20,453 nt of DNA from Methanoregula sp. (GTDB lineage Archaea > Halobacteriota > Methanomicrobia > Methanomicrobiales > Methanospirillaceae), in the NCBI GenBank assembly GCA_023228295.1, contig JALOBP010000058.1, positions 1 to 20,453 on the forward strand, read 5' to 3'. Position numbers and translations under genes: made by a program. Below the pieces are notes generated by a model. That model did not search any database and had not been told where the DNA came from. It saw only the letters and a program-made list of their open reading frames with translations. This document shows, one piece after another, positions 6,499 through 13,236 of the stretch (within the stretch, counting starts at the first letter, position 1; each line of letters opens with the position of its first letter).

Positions 6499-7340
6499 TG
6501 CACCGCATCCTCACGGGGGTAGTCCAGCTGGTATTTTCGCAGGAAGTAGGCGAGGATATTGTCGATGTCCCTTCCGACAATGACCTCTGCATTCGGGTGA
6601 TCGGTCGCGATCCACTGCGGCCAGTCAATGAGGACTACCCGGTCATCCTCGATGAGAATATTGTATTCGGAGAGATCGGCGTGGATGATCCCCGCCTTGT
6701 ATGACAGGTGGGCATTTTCAAGAATCTCATCAAGGATCTCCTGCGGGGCCTCCAGGCGGCAGCGGTTCAGGTTCTGGCCATTGATGAGTGCCATGACGAC
6801 CGTGTGCCGGTTCTGGCCGATCGGGAGTGGCACGCTAACCTTCGGGTGGAGCGCGGCGAGCGCCTCGTACTCCCGCTCCGCAGATTTCCGCGAAGCTATG
6901 AGCCACGGGCAATGCCCTTCCTCGGGCATGTAATCGCGGTTGAGCCGGGCGGAGGAAAACGACCGCCCCCCGACCCGGTGGAACTTTATGGCAACCGGCC
7001 CAAGACCGAGCGCATCGTACACCACCGACTCCTTGCCTTCCCCGATCTGGGAACCGAGGGCGGAGATGGTGCCCCTGCTGGTGAGCGTGGAAAGGGCAAG
7101 GGTATCGTAACCGCCGAATACGAGCGCATACCCGTCATAGGGGACCGGGTTGAAGCGGACCATTCCCCACCCGATGAGGCGTGCGAGACGGTAGTTGATC
7201 TCCGATTCCGCAAGGTTTGTCGTGGTCTTCAGCTGCTCGAGCGGCACCCATGCGTACCGCTTCATGCCCCGTTCGAGGGCAAGGAGGATCGTCCTCTCGT
7301 ACTTGTGAAGGGAGCGGATCTGCTCCGCTGCAACGCCCAT
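6483..7340 (-). CDS. rio2: RIO2-type serine/threonine protein kinase
   Basis: RIO2 is an atypical kinase/ATPase that takes part in small-subunit ribosome maturation in archaea and eukaryotes. Numbered from the start chosen here, residues 1-85 are the winged-helix domain (YERTILLALERGMKRYAWVP, NYRLARLIGWGMV). The kinase core follows: P-loop-like GEGKESVVYDA (100-110), VAIKF with Lys119, catalytic loop IIHADLSEYN with Asp222, and LIDWPQW with metal-binding Asp239. The length of 285 aa is normal. An upstream in-frame ATG at 7391 would add 17 residues, but a TATA box at 7368-7374 lies between the two, about 31 bp before the ATG at 7340. That fits a leaderless message and decides for 7340. It is the first gene of the rio2-DUF460-thiL operon. 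Confidence 0.95.
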   Translation of the reverse strand: MGVAAEQIRSLHKYERTILLALERGMKRYAWVPLEQLKTTTNLAESEINYRLARLIGWGMVRFNPVPYDGYALVFGGYDTLALSTLTSRGTISALGSQIGEGKESVVYDALGLGPVAIKFHRVGGRSFSSARLNRDYMPEEGHCPWLIASRKSAEREYEALAALHPKVSVPLPIGQNRHTVVMALINGQNLNRCRLEAPQEILDEILENAHLSYKAGIIHADLSEYNILIEDDRVVLIDWPQWIATDHPNAEVIVGRDIDNILAYFLRKYQLDYPREDAVQWVIG

Positions 7341-7367
7341 AATCGTTAGAGTGGTTATGTGGCAGAC

Positions 7368-7374
7368 TATAAAA
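7368..7374 (-). promoter_or_regulatory. TATA box of the rio2-DUF460-thiL operon
   Basis: TTTTATA on the minus strand, centred about 31 bp before the rio2 ATG. The usual archaeal spacing of about 27 bp places transcription start within a few bases of the start codon. Confidence 0.6.
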
Positions 7375-7402
7375 TCACATCTTCCCTGCATACGGGCATA
7401 AC

Positions 7403-7409
7403 CTTAAAC
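7403..7409 (+). promoter_or_regulatory. Putative TATA box of the TtuA-like gene / nadE
   Basis: CTTAAAC lies 35-41 bp before the ATG at 7444, which would give a leader of roughly 10 nt. It is a weak match. It shares the short intergenic region with the divergent rio2 promoter. Confidence 0.3.
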
Positions 7410-7443
7410 ATCTCCGGTCATCCAGAATTGATCGGATCAGCCC

Positions 7444-8136
7444 ATGCAGTGCAGCAAGTGCAGAAACGAGGAAATCGTCTTCCAGCCGTACTCCGGCCAG
7501 CACCTCTGCCACGATCACTTCATTGCCGATTTTGAGGCAAAGGCCAAGCGGGCAATCCGGGTGAACCGGTGGATGCAGCCGGGCGACCATATCGGGGTTG
7601 TTGCCCGTGGGGATCCTGCAGGCAGTGCCCTGCTCTTCTTCTTCCGGAAGCTGACCGGGAACCGTAAGGATATCCGGGTTTCGGGAATAACGGTTAAAGG
7701 GCGACTGGAGGAGATCATGGCTGATGCACAAACCTCCGGCTTTACCCGGATTGCTCTTGCCACAACACTGGAGGACGCAGCAGCCGTAGCCCTCACCGCC
7801 ATCCTCCGGGGGGACGCGGAGACCTGTTTTTTAAACGCACACTCAACTGATACAGGGCTCCCGCTGATTACCCCGTTTTGCCATATCCCGGCTGAAGAGG
7901 TCGCCACTTATGCCCGGATTAACGGGCTTGACGGGGAGCGGGATGCTCCCTTACCGGAAGATGAAACCCTCGATTCGGATGTCAGGGCCATGATGGCTGA
8001 TTACTCTCATCGCCACCCCGCAGCACCCCATGCCGTGCTGAACCTCTGCGAGTCGCTGGCAGCATGTGGCAGGCATGCGGACAAGAGCGAAACAAACGAT
8101 GATCCCCCGCTCGCTGGCAGGACACCGAACAGTTGA
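7444..8136 (+). CDS. TtuA/Ncs6-like protein lacking a PP-loop, 230 aa
   Basis: The layout follows the TtuA/Ncs6 tRNA 2-thiolation family: N-terminal zinc-finger residues C3-x2-C6 and C22-x2-H25, followed by the EAKAKRAIR helix; a TLEDAAAVALTAILRGD segment at about 108-124, where family members have HNLDDEAQTVLMNLLRGD; and FCHIPAEEVATYARINGLD (145-163), matching the family's IPEKEVALYA block. However, the ATP-binding SGGKDS motif is replaced by ARGDPAGSALL (54-64), and the nearby ATGHNLDD is LATTLEDA. The distal zinc finger is not evident. ATP-dependent tRNA adenylation therefore looks lost, leaving perhaps a binding or regulatory role. It is probably co-transcribed with nadE, 36 bp downstream, which encodes an intact PP-loop enzyme. 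Confidence 0.8.
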   Translation: MQCSKCRNEEIVFQPYSGQHLCHDHFIADFEAKAKRAIRVNRWMQPGDHIGVVARGDPAGSALLFFFRKLTGNRKDIRVSGITVKGRLEEIMADAQTSGFTRIALATTLEDAAAVALTAILRGDAETCFLNAHSTDTGLPLITPFCHIPAEEVATYARINGLDGERDAPLPEDETLDSDVRAMMADYSHRHPAAPHAVLNLCESLAACGRHADKSETNDDPPLAGRTPNS

Positions 8137-8172
8137 AAAAGTTCATCCATCAACACTAAAGAGGACAAGACC

Positions 8173-8919
8173 ATGGACGACGGACTCGGGTGCAGGATGG
8201 GCAGGGTGGAGCAGATGATCCGGTACGCATACTGGGATACCGGGTCCAAAGGGATCGTTGTGGGACTGAGCGGCGGGATCGATTCAGCCGTTGCCGCAGC
8301 GTTCTGCTGCCGGGCGGTCGGGCCGGCCAATGTGCTTGGGATCTCCCTCCCGACATCTGTCAGCAACCCGGACGATCTCCAGGATGCAGCGGAACTGTCC
8401 CGCCAGCTGGGTATGCAGCACGAGGTGATCGGTATTGACCCGATCCTTGCAGGTTTCCGCTCCATGCCCGGTTTTGTCGAAACGCCGTACCTCCTCGGCA
8501 ACCTGATGGCCCGCACCCGCATGGCGGTACTCTATTATTATGCCAACCGGGATGGCAGGCTCGTCTGCGGCACCTCGAACCGGAGCGAGTACATGCTCGG
8601 CTACTGCACGAAACACGGGGACAATGCCGCCGATCTCCAGCCACTCCTCCATCTCTTCAAGACCGAGGTCTATATTGTGGCAAAGGAACTGGGCATTCCT
8701 GAGCCCATCATAAACAAGGTACCTTCAGCCGGGCTCTGGGGTGGCCAGAGCGATGAGTTGGAGATTGGCCTTCCCTATACCGAGATCGATGCATCGCTTA
8801 AAGCTCTTGAAGAGCAGGAATGGCAGGCGCGTACTCCTGCAGAGGAGAAGGTGCTCTCGCTGGTCAAAAAGAGCATACACAAGCGGCAGCCGGCACCTAA
8901 TCTTTTAGGAATTCTCTGA
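8173..8919 (+). CDS. nadE: NH3-dependent NAD+ synthetase
   Basis: NadE adenylates nicotinic acid adenine dinucleotide with ATP and amidates it with ammonia to give NAD+. The PP-loop is intact: GIVVGLSGGIDSAVAAA with SGGIDS at 33-38. Further family blocks are ISLPTS, NLMARTRMAVLYYYAN, VCGTSNRSEYMLGYCTKHGD (where NaAD and ATP bind in the family), LFKTEVYIVAKELGIP and PSAGLWGGQSDE. There is no glutaminase domain, so free ammonia or a separate donor is used. The length of 248 aa is typical of archaeal and bacterial short NadE. GAGGAC about 6 nt before the ATG can serve as ribosome binding site. The 3' end overlaps the convergent pgi gene by 23 bp. Confidence 0.96.
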   Translation: MDDGLGCRMGRVEQMIRYAYWDTGSKGIVVGLSGGIDSAVAAAFCCRAVGPANVLGISLPTSVSNPDDLQDAAELSRQLGMQHEVIGIDPILAGFRSMPGFVETPYLLGNLMARTRMAVLYYYANRDGRLVCGTSNRSEYMLGYCTKHGDNAADLQPLLHLFKTEVYIVAKELGIPEPIINKVPSAGLWGGQSDELEIGLPYTEIDASLKALEEQEWQARTPAEEKVLSLVKKSIHKRQPAPNLLGIL

Positions 8920-9604
8920 AGAACTCCGCGTACTCTTCGGGGAGGTTCAGGAACGCCAGTGCTTTTTCATTGCCGATCATGCCGTAAAGGGGACCACGGG
9001 CAAGATTGGTGTCGCTTCTCCCGGACTTCGGGCGGACATGCCGAACCGGCGGAACCGCCGGGTAATTCTGGTTCTTCCTGAGATCCCCCGACGTGAACTC
9101 GAAATACGCAGCCCCGTGCAGGCTCTCGTACTCCATATACTCGCTCTCGAAGGCGGTGGAGACAATATTGACCATGACGAGCGTCCGGTCCTTTGAGGGA
9201 TTGATCGTGATGTGCCCGTATCCCGGTGGCATGATGACCAGATCGCCGGCTTCTGCAGGGATCATCACAACGTCGTCCAGTGTATGGGACTGGAGAAGAA
9301 AATGGGCTTTTCCATCCAGCACCTCGTAGATCTCCGGGTACCCGGTACCGGCGGGATTGTCCGGGTGGTAGTGACCTTTGGTCTTCACCCATTCCCCGCA
9401 GAGGTCCCGTGGCGGGATTACGGTCATGTCGTACCGGAGACAGTGGGTGTGGAGCCAGTGCCGGTCCGCGTCGGACTTTGCCAGATCGCGGTACATAAAA
9501 TAGAGCGGCTCGTCGCAGGTACACGATGGATCGGCAAGAACCTGCCGCATCTCGGGGAGCGTTCTTACAGTAGGGGGTGGCAGTTCCCCATCCCATCCTC
9601 GCAT
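8897..9604 (-). CDS. pgi: Glucose-6-phosphate isomerase, archaeal cupin type
   Basis: Metal-dependent interconversion of glucose 6-phosphate and fructose 6-phosphate, by the cupin enzyme of euryarchaea unrelated to classical PGI. The cupin motif is clear: KGHYHP with His78 and His80, GYPEIYEVLDGKAHFLLQ with Glu91, and MPPGYGHITIN with His131, matching the metal ligands known for the Pyrococcus enzyme. At 235 aa it is longer than the Pyrococcus form (about 190), with an added C-terminal stretch. The ATG at 9604 is preferred over an adjoining GTG at 9607 because a TATA-like TATTATTTA is centred about 28 bp upstream, fitting a leaderless mRNA. Its ATG overlaps the stop of a short upstream frame (TGATG). 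The gene is convergent with nadE, overlapping by 23 bp. Confidence 0.94.
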   Translation of the reverse strand: MRGWDGELPPPTVRTLPEMRQVLADPSCTCDEPLYFMYRDLAKSDADRHWLHTHCLRYDMTVIPPRDLCGEWVKTKGHYHPDNPAGTGYPEIYEVLDGKAHFLLQSHTLDDVVMIPAEAGDLVIMPPGYGHITINPSKDRTLVMVNIVSTAFESEYMEYESLHGAAYFEFTSGDLRKNQNYPAVPPVRHVRPKSGRSDTNLARGPLYGMIGNEKALAFLNLPEEYAEFFREFLKD

Positions 9605-9847
9605 CACTTCATCTTTCTCATTACAAGTAAATAATACCCGGCGGCGGGTGCAATCAGGACGATGGCTCCGGATACCGGCAGAACCCGGAATATGCCGGCA
9701 GCGGGATTCTTTGCAGCCTGCACCGGTATTCCGGAGGTGCAGGAAATCCGGCTGGTGTCAGGGATTACGCGCGCATTGGTTTACCCGTTCGCTGGCAATC
9801 AGCCCGACCGGGACATCGTACCAGGCGCGCAGGAAACTGGTGTACAT
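9604..9847 (-). pseudogene. Probable frameshifted short membrane-anchored protein upstream of pgi
   Basis: This frame has no ATG start in its 3' part. On the minus strand a frame open from 9780 to a TGA at 9604-9606 ends with a convincing membrane anchor: FRVLPVSGAIVLIAPAAGYY, then LLVMRKMK, a hydrophobic helix followed by basic residues. An ATG at 9847 opens a different frame (MYTSFLRAWYDVPVGLIAS...) that stops at 9758, overlapping the first. One frameshift between 9758 and 9780 would give a single protein of about 80 aa. Alternatively, a GTG at 9723 gives an intact 39-aa single-helix protein. The TGA shares a base with the pgi ATG, which suggests past or present translational coupling. The rest of the 294-bp gap up to the NrpR-like gene holds nothing else I can support. 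Confidence 0.35.
9628..9636 (-). promoter_or_regulatory. TATA box of pgi
   Basis: TATTATTTA on the minus strand, centred about 28 bp before the pgi ATG. It lies within the last codons of the upstream short frame and predicts a leaderless pgi transcript. Confidence 0.45.
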
Positions 9848-9898
9848 GGTTGGATTCCGACGGGTTATTGACAGGTCACAAAAAGCAAATCGTATTGA

Positions 9899-10645
9899 TC
9901 AGTAACTGCGGATCTCGGTCATTTCCCGGATATCCATGAGTCCTTTCATGGCCTGGGCCTGCACCCAGTGTCCGCCTTCCCGGATCGCTGCCATGGGATT
10001 CGTACCACCGATTGCAGCTATGGCAACATATTGAGGGTTCACGGGCACACCCAGCAGGGGGATGTTGGGCATCCCTACGTCGAGGATCCCGGTATAACTG
10101 CTGCTGGCCAACTCATCAAGCACCTGCTCGACAAGAGGTTCTGCTTCCATATGGAATTCCCGGATATTGGCAAGCATATGCCCGCTCCCTTTGCGCATCA
10201 CATCGGTTACTGAAGTGGTCTTCTGGGAGATGAGCACCTGCAGGGGATCGATCGTGGTATGCTCATACATGATCATGTGCGTGAACCGTATCGGGGTCCG
10301 ATTTTCAATCTCCACAACACCACCCCCGATAGGATTAATTGGAATCCCCCGCCGGATCAGGAGGCTGTCAAAAGTGACGCTGCACATCGTGCAGATGCCG
10401 ATGCATCCTTCCGGGATAACATAATCCCCTGAGGTCTCGCCGGACTTAAAGAACCGGACCAGCCCGCTCACGGATACACCGCTCCGGGACGCATCTTTCA
10501 GGACCTTAATGGCATATTCAAGATCTTCGTTCTTAATCAGGGACAGATTGTAGACAACAGTTCCTGTCCCGGCAGCCGGATCGAACGTAACCCGCATGGC
10601 ATAATCTTCAATAATATGGTTGATGAACTTGAGCGGGAGCATCAT
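9899..10645 (-). CDS. NrpR-type regulatory domain protein (DUF128) without HTH, 248 aa
   Basis: The whole protein matches the NrpR effector domain, known from the methanogen nitrogen repressor NrpR, which senses 2-oxoglutarate. Visible blocks are AMRVTFDPAAGTGTVVYNLS (16-35), SGDYVIPEGCIGICTMCSVT (72-91), GGGVVEI, the FTHMIMYEHTTIDPLQVLI region (121-139), and GSGHMLANIREFHMEA. NrpR proteins normally start with a winged helix-turn-helix; here only about 15 residues precede the domain, so it probably cannot bind DNA alone. It could act with a separate HTH-bearing NrpR partner, as split NrpRI/NrpRII forms do in some methanogens. The start is ATG at 10645, or the next codon, also ATG. It is divergent from the 318-aa gene. 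No nitrogen genes are in view. Confidence 0.88.
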   Translation of the reverse strand: MMLPLKFINHIIEDYAMRVTFDPAAGTGTVVYNLSLIKNEDLEYAIKVLKDASRSGVSVSGLVRFFKSGETSGDYVIPEGCIGICTMCSVTFDSLLIRRGIPINPIGGGVVEIENRTPIRFTHMIMYEHTTIDPLQVLISQKTTSVTDVMRKGSGHMLANIREFHMEAEPLVEQVLDELASSSYTGILDVGMPNIPLLGVPVNPQYVAIAAIGGTNPMAAIREGGHWVQAQAMKGLMDIREMTEIRSY

Positions 10646-10683
10646 TTCGACTAATATTCTGGCAGCGCAATAGAAAAATTGTT

Positions 10684-10690
10684 CTATAAG
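10684..10690 (+). promoter_or_regulatory. TATA box of the 318-aa gene
   Basis: CTATAAG, centred 21-24 bp before the ATGs at 10708 and 10711 and 36 bp before a third at 10723. The predicted start site falls near 10712-10714, so translation from 10711 (leaderless) or 10723 (short leader) is also possible. Confidence 0.45.
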
Positions 10691-10707
10691 ACCAAGGCAA
10701 TGTATTT

Positions 10708-11664
10708 ATGATGGAACAAGATATGCGGGAAAAAGCCAAGAATGCAATGAGACTCATTCTTGAGGCGGCTCGTTTTGAGGTTGAAGAGGTTGACGAACCT
10801 CTTGACCTCTCAGCAGTACGCGACGGCGTATGCCTTCTTGTGCTCTGCTCGAACGACCGGGCCCTGATCGGTCAGTTCGACAAGACCAACTACAGTCTCA
10901 TGATCGATGATCAGGAGATGAACTGCAAGAAGCTCCTCTTCACCCTCGACAAGGATATTGTAACGGAGAACTGTATCCAGTGGGGAATCGATGAGTTCGT
11001 GCGGTACACCGGGGAGGCCGTACTCGCGGATATCGTGAGCCGTGAGCTCTCGCTCGATCTCACACCATCGAAATCAAAAAAGGCAACCATTGCCGTTGCT
11101 GCCGAATCCAGAGAGGTGGAACCCTCCGGTATCTCCCTGCTCCACTTCCCGGTTAAATTATCCGAACAGGCAGCGATCCGGGCCGGGGGGGTACAGGGAA
11201 CCGCCAGGCTCCGGTTCATGCCGTATTTCCTCTTCCACTATACAAGTTCCGGCGAACAGGTATACAAAGACCGCCGCATTCCCTTTGATGCCGAAGGCTG
11301 GGGTGCAATCAATGCCATCAACGGCATCAAGATTGAACTCGACGGGAAGGAAGTGGAGGATTCGGAAATCCCCGGTGGCGCAGAAGTATGCGACCCGCAT
11401 ATCAGGAAGGACGAAGCTACCGAACGGATCGTAAGCGAGCTCATCGACCGGCTGACCCAGAAAGTGCGGATCAAGCAGGAGAAGGGCGACGCTATCTTCT
11501 ACGAGGAGAAGGTATTGAAACCGGACCGGAAGAACATCTCAGTCGACACCAAGCAGGTCTATATCCCGGTCTGGCAGATCCGGGGCAGGAAGATCGTGGA
11601 AGTGAATGCATTCACCGGCGAGCTGCTCTCGGAACCGATGGATGAGGGCGTAGAAGTATTCTAA
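10708..11664 (+). CDS. Conserved archaeal protein of unknown function, 318 aa
   Basis: Soluble protein with no signal or membrane segment. Residues 1-115 form an alpha/beta region (helix KNAMRLILEAARFEVEEV, then VCLLVLCSND, ALIGQFDKTNYSLMIDD). A charged linker (SKSKK) follows at about 120. Residues about 140-318 form a second part with the aromatic strand MPYFLFHYTS (171-180), a KIELDGKEVEDSEIPGG segment, the long helix TERIVSELIDRLTQKVRIKQ, and a C-terminal strand pair VYIPVWQIRGRKIVEVNAFTGE that resembles PepSY-like 'pathway to a bound fold' repeats. I do not recognise a named family. It is followed by a clear terminator, so it appears monocistronic. Three ATGs (10708, 10711, 10723) compete as start. 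Confidence 0.85.
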   Translation: MMEQDMREKAKNAMRLILEAARFEVEEVDEPLDLSAVRDGVCLLVLCSNDRALIGQFDKTNYSLMIDDQEMNCKKLLFTLDKDIVTENCIQWGIDEFVRYTGEAVLADIVSRELSLDLTPSKSKKATIAVAAESREVEPSGISLLHFPVKLSEQAAIRAGGVQGTARLRFMPYFLFHYTSSGEQVYKDRRIPFDAEGWGAINAINGIKIELDGKEVEDSEIPGGAEVCDPHIRKDEATERIVSELIDRLTQKVRIKQEKGDAIFYEEKVLKPDRKNISVDTKQVYIPVWQIRGRKIVEVNAFTGELLSEPMDEGVEVF

Positions 11665-11691
11665 ACCGCAAATGTCCGTTCACATGAAAAT

Positions 11692-11730
11692 ACCGGGCGG
11701 GGAAATTGGTTTCCGGTCCTCTTTTTTTTT
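11692..11730 (+). terminator. Stem-loop and T9 terminator
   Basis: ACCGG (11692-11696) pairs with CCGGT (11713-11717), followed by CCTC and nine Ts (11722-11730). It ends the 318-aa gene's transcript. Confidence 0.65.
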
Positions 11731-11793
11731 CACTCTGTCACAAAATATCCCGGCCATAATGCACCTGCCTGAAAGGACCGTCGGGGTGCCCGC

Positions 11794-13125
11794 ATGATTG
11801 TCATCCTTGGAGGTGGACCGGCCGGGCGGCTGGCGTCGATCCGGCTCGCAACTGCCGGCAAGGAAGTTACCCTCATCGAGAAGGGCGGGATTGGCGGCCA
11901 GTGCCTCCATTTCGGCTGCATGCCGGTCTGTGCCCTCAACGATGTTGCCCGTGTAGTCCGGAAGAACAGGACGTTTCGGGAACTCGGAATCCTTAACTCC
12001 GTGCCAACGGTGGACTTCCCGTCACTCCTCCGCGAGATGCAGAAGGTCCAGACAACCATCACGGGCATTCTCGACAAGGAGACCCGGGATGCAGGGGTGG
12101 AGATTATTTACGGGAAAGAGGGACGGTTTGACGGGAAGCAGGTCGTGTGCGGCGATCAGGGACTGGATGCCGATGCGGTCATCCTCTCGACCGGGTCACG
12201 ACCCAATATTCCGGCAATTCCCGGTATTACCACCAAAGGGGTCTATACCCCCCATACCCTCCGCTCCATGGACCGGTTGCCGGAGAGGCTTGCCATCATC
12301 GGCGGGGGGATCATGGCGGCGGAGTTCGCGTATATCTTCTCCCAATTCGGGAGCCAGGTCACGGTTATTTCACGGAGTAATTTCCTGAAGGCTCTCGATG
12401 AGCACCTCCGGAAACGAGCGGTCCGGGAACTGGATGGAGTCGATATCCGGCAAGGATGTGATCTCCACTCAGTTGAGGGGGGGGAGGGGAACCTCCGGAT
12501 AACCATAAAAAACACACGGGGATCCGACACACGGGATTGCGATGCGGTTCTCATTGCCGCCGGCCTGGTCCCTAATTCGGAGAACCTGGATGGTGTCCGT
12601 AAGCGGCAAAACGGCGAGGTTGTCGTGGACGAGTATATGCGGACGAGCGTCCCGTGCGTATATGCCTGCGGGGACGTGGCCGGCCCACCCTTTTTAACCC
12701 CTGTTGCCCGCCAGCAGGGGATCGTGGCGGCCGACAATATCCTCGGGATGCACCGGAAGATGGACTACGCGTGCATCCCCCAGTCGCTCTCCCTCGGGGA
12801 CGAACTCGCCTTCTGCTCGGATGGCAACCCCCACGCAAAGCCGCTCGTCATCCCAGGCCCGGCCGGGCCGGATACGTTCTGGGGCGTCCCATCATCCGAT
12901 ACCGGGCTTGCGAAGATCATGGTAGCTCCGGACGGTTCCATCAGCGGTATGTGCTCTGCCTCGCCCGGCGGGGGGCTGATCGCCGGCTACATGGCACTTC
13001 TCATGAAACGCCACTTCTCGGTCCACGATTTTTCAGACTTCATCGAGGTCCATCCATCCACCGACGGCGTGTACGGGCTTGCAAAATACGCGTCGGGTGT
13101 CCTGAAAAAGCGTGAAAACCAGTAA
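11794..13125 (+). CDS. Pyridine nucleotide-disulfide oxidoreductase (dihydrolipoamide dehydrogenase-like), 443 aa
   Basis: Flavoprotein disulfide reductase family: FAD fold ILGGGPAG (4-11), redox pair in GGQCLHFGCMP with Cys37 and Cys42, NAD(P) fold AIIGGGIMAAEFA (167-179), second FAD contact YACGDVAG (290-297), and a C-terminal dimerisation domain from about 325. Odd points: the conserved PSK after the second cysteine is PVC, adding Cys46 and losing the lysine that contacts the flavin in the family. The C-terminal HPTxSE dyad is HPSTDG (His420), so the partner glutamate is missing. The substrate is therefore unclear; lipoamide, a thiol or a metal are all possible. No 2-oxoacid dehydrogenase genes are adjacent. 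AAAATAT at 11742-11748 may be the TATA box, and GGGGTG 5 nt before the ATG may be the ribosome binding site. Confidence 0.9.
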   Translation: MIVILGGGPAGRLASIRLATAGKEVTLIEKGGIGGQCLHFGCMPVCALNDVARVVRKNRTFRELGILNSVPTVDFPSLLREMQKVQTTITGILDKETRDAGVEIIYGKEGRFDGKQVVCGDQGLDADAVILSTGSRPNIPAIPGITTKGVYTPHTLRSMDRLPERLAIIGGGIMAAEFAYIFSQFGSQVTVISRSNFLKALDEHLRKRAVRELDGVDIRQGCDLHSVEGGEGNLRITIKNTRGSDTRDCDAVLIAAGLVPNSENLDGVRKRQNGEVVVDEYMRTSVPCVYACGDVAGPPFLTPVARQQGIVAADNILGMHRKMDYACIPQSLSLGDELAFCSDGNPHAKPLVIPGPAGPDTFWGVPSSDTGLAKIMVAPDGSISGMCSASPGGGLIAGYMALLMKRHFSVHDFSDFIEVHPSTDGVYGLAKYASGVLKKRENQ

Positions 13126-13127
13126 AA

Positions 13128-13154
13128 CCCGGTTCCGTTCCGGGATTCATTTTT
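13128..13154 (+). terminator. Stem-loop and T5 terminator
   Basis: CCCGG (13128-13132) pairs with CCGGG (13140-13144), then ATTCA and five Ts. It lies directly after the oxidoreductase stop codon. Confidence 0.5.
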
Positions 13155-13203
13155 CCGGCGTAAGTGCTGATGGTATTATTACGGTCAAAAACCCATAATT
13201 ACG

Positions 13204-13212
13204 ATACATATT
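13204..13212 (+). promoter_or_regulatory. TATA box of lysS
   Basis: ATACATATT, centred about 29 bp before the lysS ATG. This predicts a leaderless or nearly leaderless transcript, and no strong Shine-Dalgarno is seen. Confidence 0.45.
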
Positions 13213-13236
13213 GTCCCATCCCGTGGTGTAAAACCT

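Noticed and set aside
7341..7391. N-terminal extension of RIO2
   Set aside because: The TATA box lies inside it, and the added residues do not resemble the family start.
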